A stretch of DNA of 64,000 nucleotides from Paenibacillus sp. V4I7. Its GTDB lineage: Bacteria > Bacillota > Bacilli > Paenibacillales > NBRC-103111. Each line of letters begins with the position of its first letter. Position 1 is the first letter of the stretch. The notes beneath the pieces are model-generated. The model ran no database searches. It was not told the DNA's origin and worked only from the letters and a program-made list of their open reading frames with translations. Below, piece by piece: positions 7,463 through 15,976 of the stretch. The stretch covers positions 620,001 through 684,000 of the forward strand of contig NZ_JAUSZD010000002.1 in NCBI RefSeq assembly GCF_030817275.1, in the 5' to 3' direction. The position numbers were made by a program, and so were the translations under genes.

Positions 7463-7518
7463 TTGACATTAGCCTGTTTAACTTACTATTATGGATATAT
7501 GAGTAAATGCTCATATAT
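7463..7518 (+). promoter_or_regulatory. Promoter and ArsR/CzrA-type operator of the zinc efflux unit
   Basis: TTGACA (7463-7468), an 18-base spacer and TATTAT (7487-7492) form a sigma-A promoter. Directly after the -10 comes a perfect 9-bp inverted repeat, ATATATGAG (7495-7503) and CTCATATAT (7510-7518) with six bases between. This closely resembles the operators of zinc-sensing ArsR/SmtB repressors such as CzrA (TATATGAA-N6-TTCATATA). The repressor gene downstream has the matching metal-site residues. Confidence 0.85.
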
Positions 7519-7587
7519 TGTGATGCCATGAATAAATCCAATAGCATCATTCCATTCTAAAGGGTTGAGAGACAGGGAGGGAATTCC

Positions 7588-8586
7588 ATGCAGCATTATG
7601 AGTCTGACGTACAATCACATCAACACAAAGATCACTCTAATTGCAGCGGTCATGATGGTCATCAAGGACACGATCACGCTCACCATGGACATCATCATGG
7701 TCATCACCACCATGGGCACAGCGGAAATAAACAGGGACTCCTTATTGCGCTATGTATAACAGCGAGTATCATGATTTTAGAGTTTGCAGGCGGTTTATGG
7801 ACCAATAGTTTGGCGCTGCTTTCGGATTCAGGCCATATGTTAAGTGATGCGGGCTCTCTTCTATTAAGTCTCACCGCCCTTTGGTTCGCAGCCAAGCCAT
7901 CATCAGCTCATAAATCCTATGGCTTTCATAGAATTGAAATCTTAGCGGCTCTATTCAACGCTGTCACACTATTTCTAATAGCAGGGCTCATTATCTGGGA
8001 AGCAATTGGGCGATTTATGGATCCTCCTACTGTTGCCAGTGGTTCAATGATGCTCATTGCATGCGTCGGATTAATGGCGAATTTACTTAGTGCTTGGGCA
8101 CTTATGCGTAAAGGGGATGTGCATGGCAATCTCAATCTGCGCAGCGCTTACCTGCATGTTCTAGGTGATGCTTTAGGTTCTGTGGGAGCTATTATAGCCG
8201 GTGGAGCTATGCTGATCTTCGGTTGGTATGCGGCTGATCCAATCATTAGTATCATTGTGTCTCTACTTATTCTTAAGGGTGCTTGGACCGTCCTGAAATC
8301 GACGATTCATATATTGATGGAGGGAACTCCGACCACTGTATCATATGTGGATGTCAAACGGGTGCTGGAGAGCATTGATGGTGTTATTAATGTACATGAT
8401 TTACATATTTGGACGATTACTTCAGGTCTTGATTCTCTGAGCTGCCATTTACTTATTGCGGATGATCATGATAGTCAGGTAGTCCTCCAGAAAGCTATTC
8501 ATCAAATAGAGGAACGATTTCAAATCACTCATGCTACTATTCAAATCGAAAACTCGACTAACGCCCATCCGGAATTAAAAGTATAG
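7588..8586 (+). CDS. czcD: Cation diffusion facilitator, zinc/cobalt efflux (CzcD-like)
   Basis: This 332-residue CDF transporter exports zinc and related divalent metals in exchange for protons. The N-terminal 45 residues are packed with histidine (HAHHGHHHGHHHHGH), a cytoplasmic metal-capture tail. Six membrane segments follow from about residue 50 to 225. The transport-site pairs are visible as SDSGHMLSD (H-x3-D, segment 2) and HVLGDALGS (H-x3-D, segment 5). A C-terminal cytoplasmic domain carries VHDLHIWTITSG. GGGAGG precedes the ATG. It is first in a two-gene unit with the repressor at 8616 and lies behind a metal-responsive operator. Confidence 0.93.
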   Translation: MQHYESDVQSHQHKDHSNCSGHDGHQGHDHAHHGHHHGHHHHGHSGNKQGLLIALCITASIMILEFAGGLWTNSLALLSDSGHMLSDAGSLLLSLTALWFAAKPSSAHKSYGFHRIEILAALFNAVTLFLIAGLIIWEAIGRFMDPPTVASGSMMLIACVGLMANLLSAWALMRKGDVHGNLNLRSAYLHVLGDALGSVGAIIAGGAMLIFGWYAADPIISIIVSLLILKGAWTVLKSTIHILMEGTPTTVSYVDVKRVLESIDGVINVHDLHIWTITSGLDSLSCHLLIADDHDSQVVLQKAIHQIEERFQITHATIQIENSTNAHPELKV

Positions 8587-8615
8587 CTAAAGTAAATCGC
8601 TAAGGAGGGATGATC

Positions 8616-8990
8616 TTGGAAAAAATATGGATAGAAGCAAGTGAAGGTGAGGACACATGTACTTGTACAGGTGTTGGCTCGGTACAGCTTAGGCAGGAAC
8701 CTCAAATAACGGAGGAGCAAGCGGTAGGGATTGCGGAGGTATTCAAAGCGTTAGGAGATCCGACAAGGGTTAAAATGATCTATTACCTGCAGCAAAGGGA
8801 GCTATGCGTGCATGATCTTGCAACGCTTCTTGCGATGGGGCAGTCGGCTGTTTCACATCAGCTTCGCTACTTGCGGGATTTGCACATTGTGAAAAGACGT
8901 AAAGTGGGGAAAACGGTCTTTTATTCGCTAGACGATGACCATATTGAACAAATTTTTGTTCAAACTTTGGGGCATCTTCAGCATATGTAG
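8616..8990 (+). CDS. czrA: ArsR/SmtB-family zinc-responsive repressor (CzrA-like)
   Basis: A 124-residue winged-helix repressor. The recognition helix lies in DLATLLAMGQSAVSHQLRYL, followed by the wing at KRRKVGKTVFYSL. The C-terminal helix carries D107, H109, H120 and H123, the exact spacing of the CzrA alpha-5 zinc site (D84, H86, H97, H100 in the staphylococcal protein). A Cys pair (TCTC) near residue 16 recalls the CadC/SmtB alpha-3N site. I chose the TTG at 8616, seven bases after AAGGAGG; the ATG at 8610 is too close to that motif. It probably represses its own operon until zinc binds. Confidence 0.9.
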   Translation: MEKIWIEASEGEDTCTCTGVGSVQLRQEPQITEEQAVGIAEVFKALGDPTRVKMIYYLQQRELCVHDLATLLAMGQSAVSHQLRYLRDLHIVKRRKVGKTVFYSLDDDHIEQIFVQTLGHLQHM

Positions 8991-8995
8991 GCCGG

Positions 8996-9052
8996 AAGCT
9001 GCTAGTCTTTAGCTGACGCTTCCGATTGCTTGCATTATGATTCGGCCTTTTT
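8996..9052. terminator. Possible shared terminator between czrA and the YheC/YheD cluster
   Basis: CGGAAGC pairs with GCTTCCG around 8994-9025 with an inner GCT/AGC, and an outer AGGCCG/CGGCCT pair ends in TTTTTTT near 9050. The T-run lies inside the last codons of the convergent YheC/YheD gene. The structure is imperfect and the call tentative. Confidence 0.4.
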
Positions 9053-10168
9053 TTCTTCCGATTTTTGTTCTTCTATTTTTACGTTCTTTTGTTTCATCAT
9101 CCAGACAGCATATTCAAGTGGCCTTGTAACCGCCTTCTGATAGATCGAATGTTGACCAATTTTGCGAAATACTTCTCGTGATGGCTTAGGATTGACCTCA
9201 AGCAGCCAAACATTTCCTTTGGGATCTACGGCAATATCCATACCTAACTCGCACAACTTACCGAATTTACTTTCCAAATAGTCAGCGAGCTTACGCGCAA
9301 AGCTGTTCATCTCTTTCTTAATTGCATCTATTTTTTCTTCCGAAGAAAAACGGTAGGCTAACAATTTATCCTGGGTTACTGCACTTCCGCCGCCATGAAG
9401 ATTCGAAGTGATGCTGCGATGAGGACCAATACGGCCCGCACAACCGGTCACTTCCCACTCGCCACGGCCATTTTTCTGAATTAGCAAACGATAATCATGC
9501 ACACGGCCATCCCTCAGTGTTAGCTGGATTCCTTGCTGAACCACATAATCGGGGCTCAATTTCAGGGTATGCAGTTTGATCGCAAGCTGTTTTTCCGTAG
9601 CGCGGAATGGAGCGATGATGATTCGCTGCTGATTCCTTCCTTGTAATAAATAAAGATCAGAACCGAGCTGTTCAATTCGTAATATGCCTCTTCCACCCGT
9701 GCCATTCTTCGGTTTTACATAGATTAGCTTATGCTTCTTTAGAAACTTCAGCAGCTCCTGCACGGAGCTATATCGGACAGTAGCAGGTAAATAGGGGCGG
9801 ATGCTCTCATTCTCTGATAGGGTTTGATGCATCGACCATTTGTTAGCTAAAGGTTTACTTAAATAGGTAAGCTTGGCATGCCGATTACGAAATGCTTTGA
9901 GCATCTGATAATTTGCCGCCGCTTTATACCGGCAGCGATCATAAATAATAGGGGGAAAAGAAGTACGCCTGCGAATCCATTTCCCCAGACCGAAATCATA
10001 CGTCAGCGTACGAACAGCGTTGTCACCTTCCACGTCATCCGGGGTAAATACCTCAACTTGAACACCAAGTTTCTTTCCTTCCCTACTTAGCCGCTGAAAG
10101 TAAGATAGCTCTTCGAGCCGTGTTTTACTTAAATAAATAGCGAGTACGCCCAGTCGTTTCGAAGACAA
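9035..10168 (-). CDS. YheC/YheD-family spore ATP-grasp protein (paralogue 5, short form)
   Basis: This 377-residue protein belongs to the YheC/YheD endospore coat-associated family, which has an ATP-grasp fold. The nucleotide-binding Lys and Gly-rich loop are in YVKPKNGTGGRGILRI near residue 150, and the metal ligands in LGMDIAVD and LLEVNPKPS near residue 330. An N-terminal domain with YDRCRYK precedes them. The C-terminus is a Lys/Glu-rich tail (EEQKSEEKKAES) not seen in its neighbours. It starts with TTG at 10168 behind AGAAGGTGAT. It is the last gene of the tandem array, six bases after the stop of paralogue 4. The substrate is unknown. Confidence 0.9.
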   Translation of the reverse strand: MSSKRLGVLAIYLSKTRLEELSYFQRLSREGKKLGVQVEVFTPDDVEGDNAVRTLTYDFGLGKWIRRRTSFPPIIYDRCRYKAAANYQMLKAFRNRHAKLTYLSKPLANKWSMHQTLSENESIRPYLPATVRYSSVQELLKFLKKHKLIYVKPKNGTGGRGILRIEQLGSDLYLLQGRNQQRIIIAPFRATEKQLAIKLHTLKLSPDYVVQQGIQLTLRDGRVHDYRLLIQKNGRGEWEVTGCAGRIGPHRSITSNLHGGGSAVTQDKLLAYRFSSEEKIDAIKKEMNSFARKLADYLESKFGKLCELGMDIAVDPKGNVWLLEVNPKPSREVFRKIGQHSIYQKAVTRPLEYAVWMMKQKNVKIEEQKSEEKKAES

Positions 10169-10174
10169 GCATAA

Positions 10175-11302
10175 TCACCTTCTTCTCCCATGATTGATCA
10201 AGTAAAGGCTGTAACGGATAATGCGTTCAAGTGATTTTTGACGAATTTTGGGTTCATCGAATTTCATTGGTTTCGAATTAGCTTCGAAGAACCAGATATG
10301 TCCTGCGGTATCGACACCAATATCCATAGACATTTCGCCAAGTTGATTGCCGGATGACCTTTCAATTTGCGCAGCGAGTGTAACAGCGGCTTTGCGAACT
10401 CGCGTCAAAATATTTTTGGCTTCCGTGGCACCAAATACACTCGTAAGCAGTTTGCGTGGCTCGTCGATTGACCCGCCGCGAGGTACATGTGTCGTGATGC
10501 TGGCTCTACCTGCTACACGGGCTCCAATACCAGACACACTCCAGGCACCTTTGGACGTCTTCTGGATCAATGCGCGTAAATCGTAAGCACGATCTTTGTA
10601 TCTTGTTAATGCGATACCTTGCTGCACAATGTAGTCATGGTTACCACGGTGTTTATTCCATTCATTCCAGAGCTCATCCGTGGAGTTGTGGTAACTATAA
10701 GCCATCTTCTTATCATCTTGACGGCTCAGCCGGTAATTACTGCGGCCCTTAGCAGCAGTTAATCGATCAATGCGCATAATACCTCTCCCTGCTTTACCTT
10801 TTACCGGTTTTAAGTAGAGAACGGCATGCTTACGCAGTAGCTGAGTCAGATCATTAGCCGAGTTCAATTGCTGCGTATCGGGCATATAAGGTTTGCTTTC
10901 TTTGGCACTATTTAACCATCCGAACAAGGTCCATTTGTTGAAGAAGGAAGGATTGAATAAATGGATGCTGGAGCTGCGATTGCATGCTTGAATGGTTTGC
11001 TGGACCTCAGGCTTCATTTCCATCTTGCGATAGGGAATACGATTGTATACGACTTGTGGAGCGGGAACGAGTTCCCTGCTCCATTTTCTGGTTTCGTCAT
11101 TAAAGCGATAGCCATATATTTCGGGGCTGGATAAGGTGAAGTCCTTCGTAGTCACAATGTATACATCAACACCAAGTCGTTCACCAGTTTGAATTAAATC
11201 CCGGAAATTGTCCAAATTGCCGCGAAATACACGCTTACTATCCTTAATGGTAAGAATGGCAAGAGTAGGCTTTTGTCTTATCTCATGCAGGAAGAATCCC
11301 AT
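10175..11302 (-). CDS. YheC/YheD-family spore ATP-grasp protein (paralogue 4, short form)
   Basis: A 375-residue family member with the ATP-grasp loop YLKPVKGKAGRGIMRI near residue 165 and the metal-binding strand MSMDIGVD followed by FEANSKPMKFDEPKIRQ. The N-terminal domain carries the family Tyr-Asn-Arg motif (VVYNRIPYRK). The ATG at 11302 overlaps the TAA of the upstream paralogue by one base, so translation is probably coupled. It sits between two other paralogues on the minus strand. Family members in Bacillus are coat-associated; what they ligate or bind is not established. Confidence 0.9.
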   Translation of the reverse strand: MGFFLHEIRQKPTLAILTIKDSKRVFRGNLDNFRDLIQTGERLGVDVYIVTTKDFTLSSPEIYGYRFNDETRKWSRELVPAPQVVYNRIPYRKMEMKPEVQQTIQACNRSSSIHLFNPSFFNKWTLFGWLNSAKESKPYMPDTQQLNSANDLTQLLRKHAVLYLKPVKGKAGRGIMRIDRLTAAKGRSNYRLSRQDDKKMAYSYHNSTDELWNEWNKHRGNHDYIVQQGIALTRYKDRAYDLRALIQKTSKGAWSVSGIGARVAGRASITTHVPRGGSIDEPRKLLTSVFGATEAKNILTRVRKAAVTLAAQIERSSGNQLGEMSMDIGVDTAGHIWFFEANSKPMKFDEPKIRQKSLERIIRYSLYLINHGRRR

Positions 11303-12666
11303 TAGTTTTCCCTCCTTGAGCGGAAGCGGCTCAAAAAGAGGCAGTGCTCGTAAATATTTTGTAAGGTAGCGACGTCCCCTTCTTTCAAAGAGGGATGCTT
11401 GAAAATGGATCTCCCCGGTTTGGCATTGGCTTCGAACATCCAGATTTTCTCACTTTGATCAATCCCGATATCGAATCCGAGCTCTCCAAGCAAATGGTTA
11501 TAGTTATTCTCGATGCCCTCGGCGAGCTTAATAGCCGTTTCTTTGGCATTGGTAAGCACTTGCTCCGCCCGAGTGCCGTAGATTTGACGCAGTACCTGTT
11601 CGGGCGTCATCAATTGACCGCCATTGCGGATATGGGTGGTAACACTGCCTTTGCCTGATTTCTTCGCCCCGATCGCTGCTACCACCCAATTGTTATTGCC
11701 GTTCTTCGTCAAATGGAAGCGGAAATCTATCGGACAGCTATCGATTTCAATGAGACGGATCCCTTGCTGTGCCACGTAGTTCGTTAGCCGACCACGTCCA
11801 GTTCCAAGCATTTGCATCAAACCATCGAATTTTCCATAACGAATGAGAACATTTTTACCAGCTTTGCGATAGCGAACGAAGTAACCTCGCTTAGGGTTAT
11901 AAGTCACACGGAAAATACCTATGCCTAAAGATCCAGCCGTTGGTTTCAAGTAAATGAACTTGTGTTTATCCAGCATTTCCTTAATTTGATCCGCAGAAGG
12001 ATTGATCCGGGATTCTGGGACGAAGCGGAAAGCATCATCGCCATCTAACATCTTGTAAACGTCCCATTTATCAAAGAAGCTCCAATTAAAGAGGGGAATC
12101 CCTCTTCGAACAAATCGGTCCTTAAAGCCCTCCATCCCTGCTGATTTCTCCGCTTTGCGGCTAGACAGCCGATTATAGACAACATCGGGCAATGGGAATG
12201 TTTTGCGTATCCAACCTCCGCCTTCTTTCGGAATAATGCCTGTAACGGTTTCTTGAGTCCAGTTTACGCTGCTGGGGCTGAAAGCGAAAGCGAAGGACTT
12301 CGATGAGGCTGTACTCATGACTTGGCGAATGAATCCTGTTTTTGAACCGAATGGTGATGTACCGCTCATTACGTTGGTTAAGATACCAATGACTGGACCG
12401 ATGCGAAGTTCTTTATTATTGTTACTGGCTACGAACACACTTCCTGTTCGAGGAATGCGTAAGGAGGCCATCAGGGAAAGCGGAATGTACATATGCTGAC
12501 CACTTTTTTTGATCAGACGGATCGGTAGGGTCGCTTTTTTACTGCCAACCTTTACAGTTATCGATTTATTGCCGGTTAACCGTAAAGCTTTGACGAGTTC
12601 ACTTGTTAAGTAGACCGATCTATCTGTTCGTTGTACGGCGTGGAGCATACACGTTGTCAAACTCAT
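11302..12666 (-). CDS. YheC/YheD-family spore ATP-grasp protein (paralogue 3, long form)
   Basis: A 454-residue long form with about 90 extra N-terminal residues of beta-strand character (from CMLHAVQRTDRSVYLTSELV to IGPVIGILTN), then the shared ATP-grasp core. The nucleotide loop reads YLKPTAGSLGIGIFRV; Ile replaces the Arg/Lys seen in its paralogues at the third Gly position. The metal ligands LGFDIGID and MFEANAKPG are intact. The ATG follows GGAGGG. A 99-base gap separates it from the upstream paralogue at 12766, so it may have its own promoter, although I could not recognise one. Confidence 0.9.
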   Translation of the reverse strand: MSLTTCMLHAVQRTDRSVYLTSELVKALRLTGNKSITVKVGSKKATLPIRLIKKSGQHMYIPLSLMASLRIPRTGSVFVASNNNKELRIGPVIGILTNVMSGTSPFGSKTGFIRQVMSTASSKSFAFAFSPSSVNWTQETVTGIIPKEGGGWIRKTFPLPDVVYNRLSSRKAEKSAGMEGFKDRFVRRGIPLFNWSFFDKWDVYKMLDGDDAFRFVPESRINPSADQIKEMLDKHKFIYLKPTAGSLGIGIFRVTYNPKRGYFVRYRKAGKNVLIRYGKFDGLMQMLGTGRGRLTNYVAQQGIRLIEIDSCPIDFRFHLTKNGNNNWVVAAIGAKKSGKGSVTTHIRNGGQLMTPEQVLRQIYGTRAEQVLTNAKETAIKLAEGIENNYNHLLGELGFDIGIDQSEKIWMFEANAKPGRSIFKHPSLKEGDVATLQNIYEHCLFLSRFRSRREN

Positions 12667-12765
12667 TAGGTTACCCTCCTAAACTTGTTGCCCTACGGGG
12701 CTTTCCGTGTCAAAACAGGCAGATATGACCTCTGCCTACTTTGGCACATACCAGCAAAGCCAAAC

Positions 12766-13893
12766 TCAACTCAGCTTTTTGTGGAGTAAGAATCCAGCAT
12801 AATGTATAGGGTTTGCAATGGATTTCTTGCTTGCTTTCTCGTTACGCATTCGTTTGAAAATCGTCCTGCCCGGCTTCGAGTTCACTTCAAGAATCCACAC
12901 GCGACCACAGATATCAATCCCTAGATCAATACCAAGCTCAGCCAGTCGCCCATGATGAGCTTCCAGAAAAGGGGGAATTCGGCTTGAAAGCATATCGAGT
13001 GTGGCAATAAGCTCATGTGCCTTCGAGACACCGAACTCCTTGGTAAGGAACGAGGTCACATCTTCAGCTGTGCCTCCGCCATGTAGATTGGAGGTGATGC
13101 TTCCAGGTTTGCCAATACGTACGGCCATGCCGGTACTTTCCCATTGCCCACGGCCGTTTTTTTGCACAAGGGAACGTACATCGTAAGCCATTCCCTCTGT
13201 TGAATGGAGAGTTAGGTATTCTTGTATCAGATAGGGTCGCATACCAATTAGGTTGCGAAGCCAAAACCAGCACGAATCAAAGTCTTTAAAATCACGCTCT
13301 ATGGGGTGATTATGGGCATCGCGCCCTTTTATATAAAAAGAGCTGTTATCGTCCATTGTGCTTATTTTGTGAATGTGCAATGCACCTCTGCCTTGGCTGC
13401 CACCCTGTGGTTTGAGGAAAACGTCGCTCCTTGTACGAAGCCATTTTCTTAGCTGGGTGCCACTTGACAGCATGCTCGTTTGAGGTAAGTAGAGCTGCAA
13501 TGCGTTGTCTTTCTGTAGGATCTGACCCACTTCCCACTTTCCGCTCAAACCATAACCGAGAAAACGAATATGGGGTTTCGCACGCAGCTTGCCAACATGG
13601 TAACGGTACTGCCTATAGCTGTTTTTGCTGCTAAAGAAGCATCGATCATAGATAAGAGAAGGTAGAGGGAAGAGTTTCATGATCCACTCTTGTGTTTCCC
13701 TCAGGTAGGTGTAACCTCTCACCATTTCTTGCTTCCAATCGATACGATTCGGTGAGAAAACGAACACGTCGAGACCCTCGCTATCACCATAAGAAGTGAG
13801 ATGCTCATAAAAGTCTGAACTTGCAAAAGGCAGCTTTCGATTCTGTTCCGTCACCATGATCCCTAACAAGGGACGAGTTGAGCTTAACCGCAT
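12766..13893 (-). CDS. YheC/YheD-family spore ATP-grasp protein (paralogue 2, short form)
   Basis: A 375-residue member with the nucleotide loop FLKPQGGSQGRGALHI near residue 160, the YDRCFF motif in the N-terminal domain, and the metal-binding LGIDLGID and ILEVNSKPG near the C-terminus. The ATG at 13893 follows GAGGTG and lies nine bases beyond the stop of paralogue 1, so the two form an operon. The combination of long form followed by short form recurs at paralogues 3 and 4, which suggests the array grew by duplication of a two-gene unit. Confidence 0.9.
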   Translation of the reverse strand: MRLSSTRPLLGIMVTEQNRKLPFASSDFYEHLTSYGDSEGLDVFVFSPNRIDWKQEMVRGYTYLRETQEWIMKLFPLPSLIYDRCFFSSKNSYRQYRYHVGKLRAKPHIRFLGYGLSGKWEVGQILQKDNALQLYLPQTSMLSSGTQLRKWLRTRSDVFLKPQGGSQGRGALHIHKISTMDDNSSFYIKGRDAHNHPIERDFKDFDSCWFWLRNLIGMRPYLIQEYLTLHSTEGMAYDVRSLVQKNGRGQWESTGMAVRIGKPGSITSNLHGGGTAEDVTSFLTKEFGVSKAHELIATLDMLSSRIPPFLEAHHGRLAELGIDLGIDICGRVWILEVNSKPGRTIFKRMRNEKASKKSIANPIHYAGFLLHKKLS

Positions 13894-13902
13894 GTTTTCA
13901 CC

Positions 13903-15279
13903 TCAGAACTTCGCTAAAAAACGCGCATACTGCACGATTTGTTTAACAGACGGCCTAATTTTCCGTTCATTGTTAAGAGGGGTATTATCATCCTTGGACG
14001 GCTTGGAGTTCACTTCGAGCAACCAAACTTTCCCCGTTTTATCTACAGCAAGGTCGATTCCTAGCTCACCAAAATGATTGGGAATTTGTGTTTCAATCCC
14101 TTTGGCGATGTCTAGGGAAGCCTTGCGCAATCGTCCCAAGACTGAGACACGTGTAGCTGACGAAAACGATGACTTAGCAAGTGCTCCAGGCACGGTCGTA
14201 AGACTGCCGCCACGAGCCAGGTTAGAGACAAAATGCTGCGTTCCTGCAATTCGGCCAACAATCGACGTTATGGCCCATTGCCCTAGGGCTCCCCTCTGTA
14301 CAAGAGCTCGGAAATCAACAGGATTACCGTCGGAAGTGATGAGATCGAGTCCTTGTTGTAGCTGATAACGTTGTGTTTTGAGCTTGCCGGATAAGGCCTG
14401 AAACACAGCGGTTAGCGAGGAGAAAGATTGTTTGCGAGCCCCAGCGAGGTTCGTGAAGTGACAGGTAAAGCCATCTCCTGCTTCCTTGCGAATGCGAATG
14501 ATTCCTTTACCTAAACTTCCGGTAATCGGTTTAAGGAATAAGACCGGATGGCGTGCGGCCATGGATTTCAACATCTGATAGTTTTTGAAGAGATAGGATT
14601 CGGGTAAATATCCATGGAGGGTGTTATCTTTGCGCAAGGCCTCGAATACTTCCGTTTTGTTCAAATATTTCTCATTAAAGATGTCAGTGGCATGGCGAGC
14701 TTTGACGTCTTTCATGAATTGTTGAACATTGGTCATGTTTTCATATTTGCGCGAGGTAAGTCGATTATAGATAACATTGGGAATCGGAAACGTTTTTTTG
14801 CTCCAGGAACCATTGGAATACGAATACGCGGTTAGAGTTTGGGCATTGGCACGCATTTCATCAGGCGGAAAAAAGCACACAATAGCCCCAAAAAGGTCAC
14901 ATGCGTCCGTCATTTCTTTACAAAAAGCGGTGATAGCACCGAATGGACGATCATTTGAGCTAGCATAAACCCGGCTAATCATTACGCCAATCAAGGGTCC
15001 GATCGACAAGGTGCTTGTGTTTTGCCTATAATGGAGATTGAGTTGAGCCCCATGATGAAGACCAATTTTGGAAGCGAGAGCAGGGTTTACACGTAAACTG
15101 TTGGTCGTTGAGGCAGTGACAATTTTGACATCCTGCTTGGCAGAGCCAAATCGCATAGTAATCGTTTGATTGGACGGAACTTTCCATTTTTTTGCAATGG
15201 CTTCACTTAGAACAACGGTCCGATCATCCAAATAGATGCTGGTGCCTTGAATGGATATTCCAACTTTCGTCCGGGTCAA
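13903..15279 (-). CDS. YheC/YheD-family spore ATP-grasp protein (paralogue 1, long form)
   Basis: The first gene of the array, 458 residues. Residues 1-100 form the extra beta-rich domain found only in the two long forms; it appears to contain two similar halves (VVLSEAIAKKWKVPSNQTI and LRVNPALASKIGLHHGAQL). The ATP-grasp core follows, with FLKPITGSLGKGIIRI and the metal ligands LGIDLAVD and LLEVNSKPS. It starts with TTG at 15279, seven bases after GGAAGGAG. The gene is divergent from yheA, matching the yheA-yheC-yheD neighbourhood of Bacillus. A sigma-K-like promoter lies about 60 bases upstream. Confidence 0.9.
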   Translation of the reverse strand: MTRTKVGISIQGTSIYLDDRTVVLSEAIAKKWKVPSNQTITMRFGSAKQDVKIVTASTTNSLRVNPALASKIGLHHGAQLNLHYRQNTSTLSIGPLIGVMISRVYASSNDRPFGAITAFCKEMTDACDLFGAIVCFFPPDEMRANAQTLTAYSYSNGSWSKKTFPIPNVIYNRLTSRKYENMTNVQQFMKDVKARHATDIFNEKYLNKTEVFEALRKDNTLHGYLPESYLFKNYQMLKSMAARHPVLFLKPITGSLGKGIIRIRKEAGDGFTCHFTNLAGARKQSFSSLTAVFQALSGKLKTQRYQLQQGLDLITSDGNPVDFRALVQRGALGQWAITSIVGRIAGTQHFVSNLARGGSLTTVPGALAKSSFSSATRVSVLGRLRKASLDIAKGIETQIPNHFGELGIDLAVDKTGKVWLLEVNSKPSKDDNTPLNNERKIRPSVKQIVQYARFLAKF

Positions 15280-15339
15280 TAGCGAACACTCCTTCCAGCA
15301 TCAAAAATGGCATTGCTGCTTAAGCAAAGTAAACTACTC

Positions 15340-15368
15340 CATCATATGAGGACATATTTCCCTTGGTG
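15340..15368 (-). promoter_or_regulatory. Possible sigma-K promoter of the YheC/YheD array
   Basis: On the minus strand CACC (15365-15368), a 16-base spacer and CATATGATG (15340-15348) fit the sigma-K pattern mACm-N16-CATAnnnTA with one mismatch. The late mother-cell timing would suit coat proteins. The sigma-K -35 is short, so chance matches are common. Confidence 0.4.
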
Positions 15369-15451
15369 CCTAGGCATCTGTCCGAAAGTGCCCTTTTATT
15401 CGTTGAGAAAGTACTTAGGCCGTAACAAATGAAAAATGAGGAGGAAATAAA

Positions 15452-15787
15452 ATGAATGTACATGATAAGGCTTATGAATTGGCAAAAGCAATTAAGGAGA
15501 GCCGTGAATACAAGGATATGAAGGAGTTCCGCTCCATCATTAACGGCGATGCATCCAGTAAGAGCTTGTTGGAAGATTTCCGCAATCGTCAAAATGAGCT
15601 GCAGCAGAAAATGGCTGGGGGCGACATGCCGCCGCAAGAAGATATGGAACAATTGCAGAAACTCTATGAGGAGCTTGCTCTCAATCCACGTATTAACCAA
15701 TTATTCGACGCAGAGCGCCGACTGTCTATCGTACTGGAAGATGTGCAGCGGATTATTGCTGAGCCGTTAGAAGCAATGTTGAAATAA
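15452..15787 (+). CDS. yheA: YheA, YlbF/YmcA-like helical protein (UPF0342)
   Basis: This 111-residue all-helical protein matches UPF0342/YheA along its length: VHDKAYELAKAIKESREYKD at the start, a central FRNRQNELQQKMAGGDMPPQ, and DAERRLSIVLEDVQRIIAEPLEAML at the end. It belongs to the YlbF/YmcA superfamily, some members of which act in the RNase Y/biofilm complex; YheA itself has no firm function. GAGGAGG precedes the ATG. It is divergent from the YheC/YheD array, the same partnership seen in Bacillus subtilis. Confidence 0.92.
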   Translation: MNVHDKAYELAKAIKESREYKDMKEFRSIINGDASSKSLLEDFRNRQNELQQKMAGGDMPPQEDMEQLQKLYEELALNPRINQLFDAERRLSIVLEDVQRIIAEPLEAMLK

Positions 15788-15865
15788 AAAAGAGTGTATC
15801 CCTCGTAGAGAAGTCTAGCGGTCTATTCGTCTAGAAGTCTACTCTTGGGCTGCACTCTTTTTTTA
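15786..15865 (+). terminator. Terminator behind yheA
   Basis: AAAAAAGAGTG (15786-15796) pairs with CACTCTTTTTTT (15853-15864). The loop contains further short complementary pieces around TCTAG. The T-run is seven to eight long. Confidence 0.75.
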
Positions 15866-15908
15866 GTAAACAATCTAAGAGAAGGATACCTTTATGCTAG
15901 GCTCGCTG

Positions 15909-15937
15909 TTGCGAAATAACTCGAAACTGTCTATAGT
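15909..15937 (+). promoter_or_regulatory. Sigma-A promoter of the acyltransferase gene
   Basis: TTGCGA (15909-15914), exactly 17 bases, then TATAGT (15932-15937). It lies about 40 bases before the start codon. Confidence 0.6.
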
Positions 15938-15976
15938 AAAAGGGTATTTATTAGGAAAAGAGGACTTGAAACCGTT

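Noticed and set aside
7565..7759. 64-codon frame overlapping the start of the CDF transporter
   Set aside because: It is a frame-shifted reading of the His-rich CDF N-terminus; the CDF frame has full motifs and the correct ribosome binding site.
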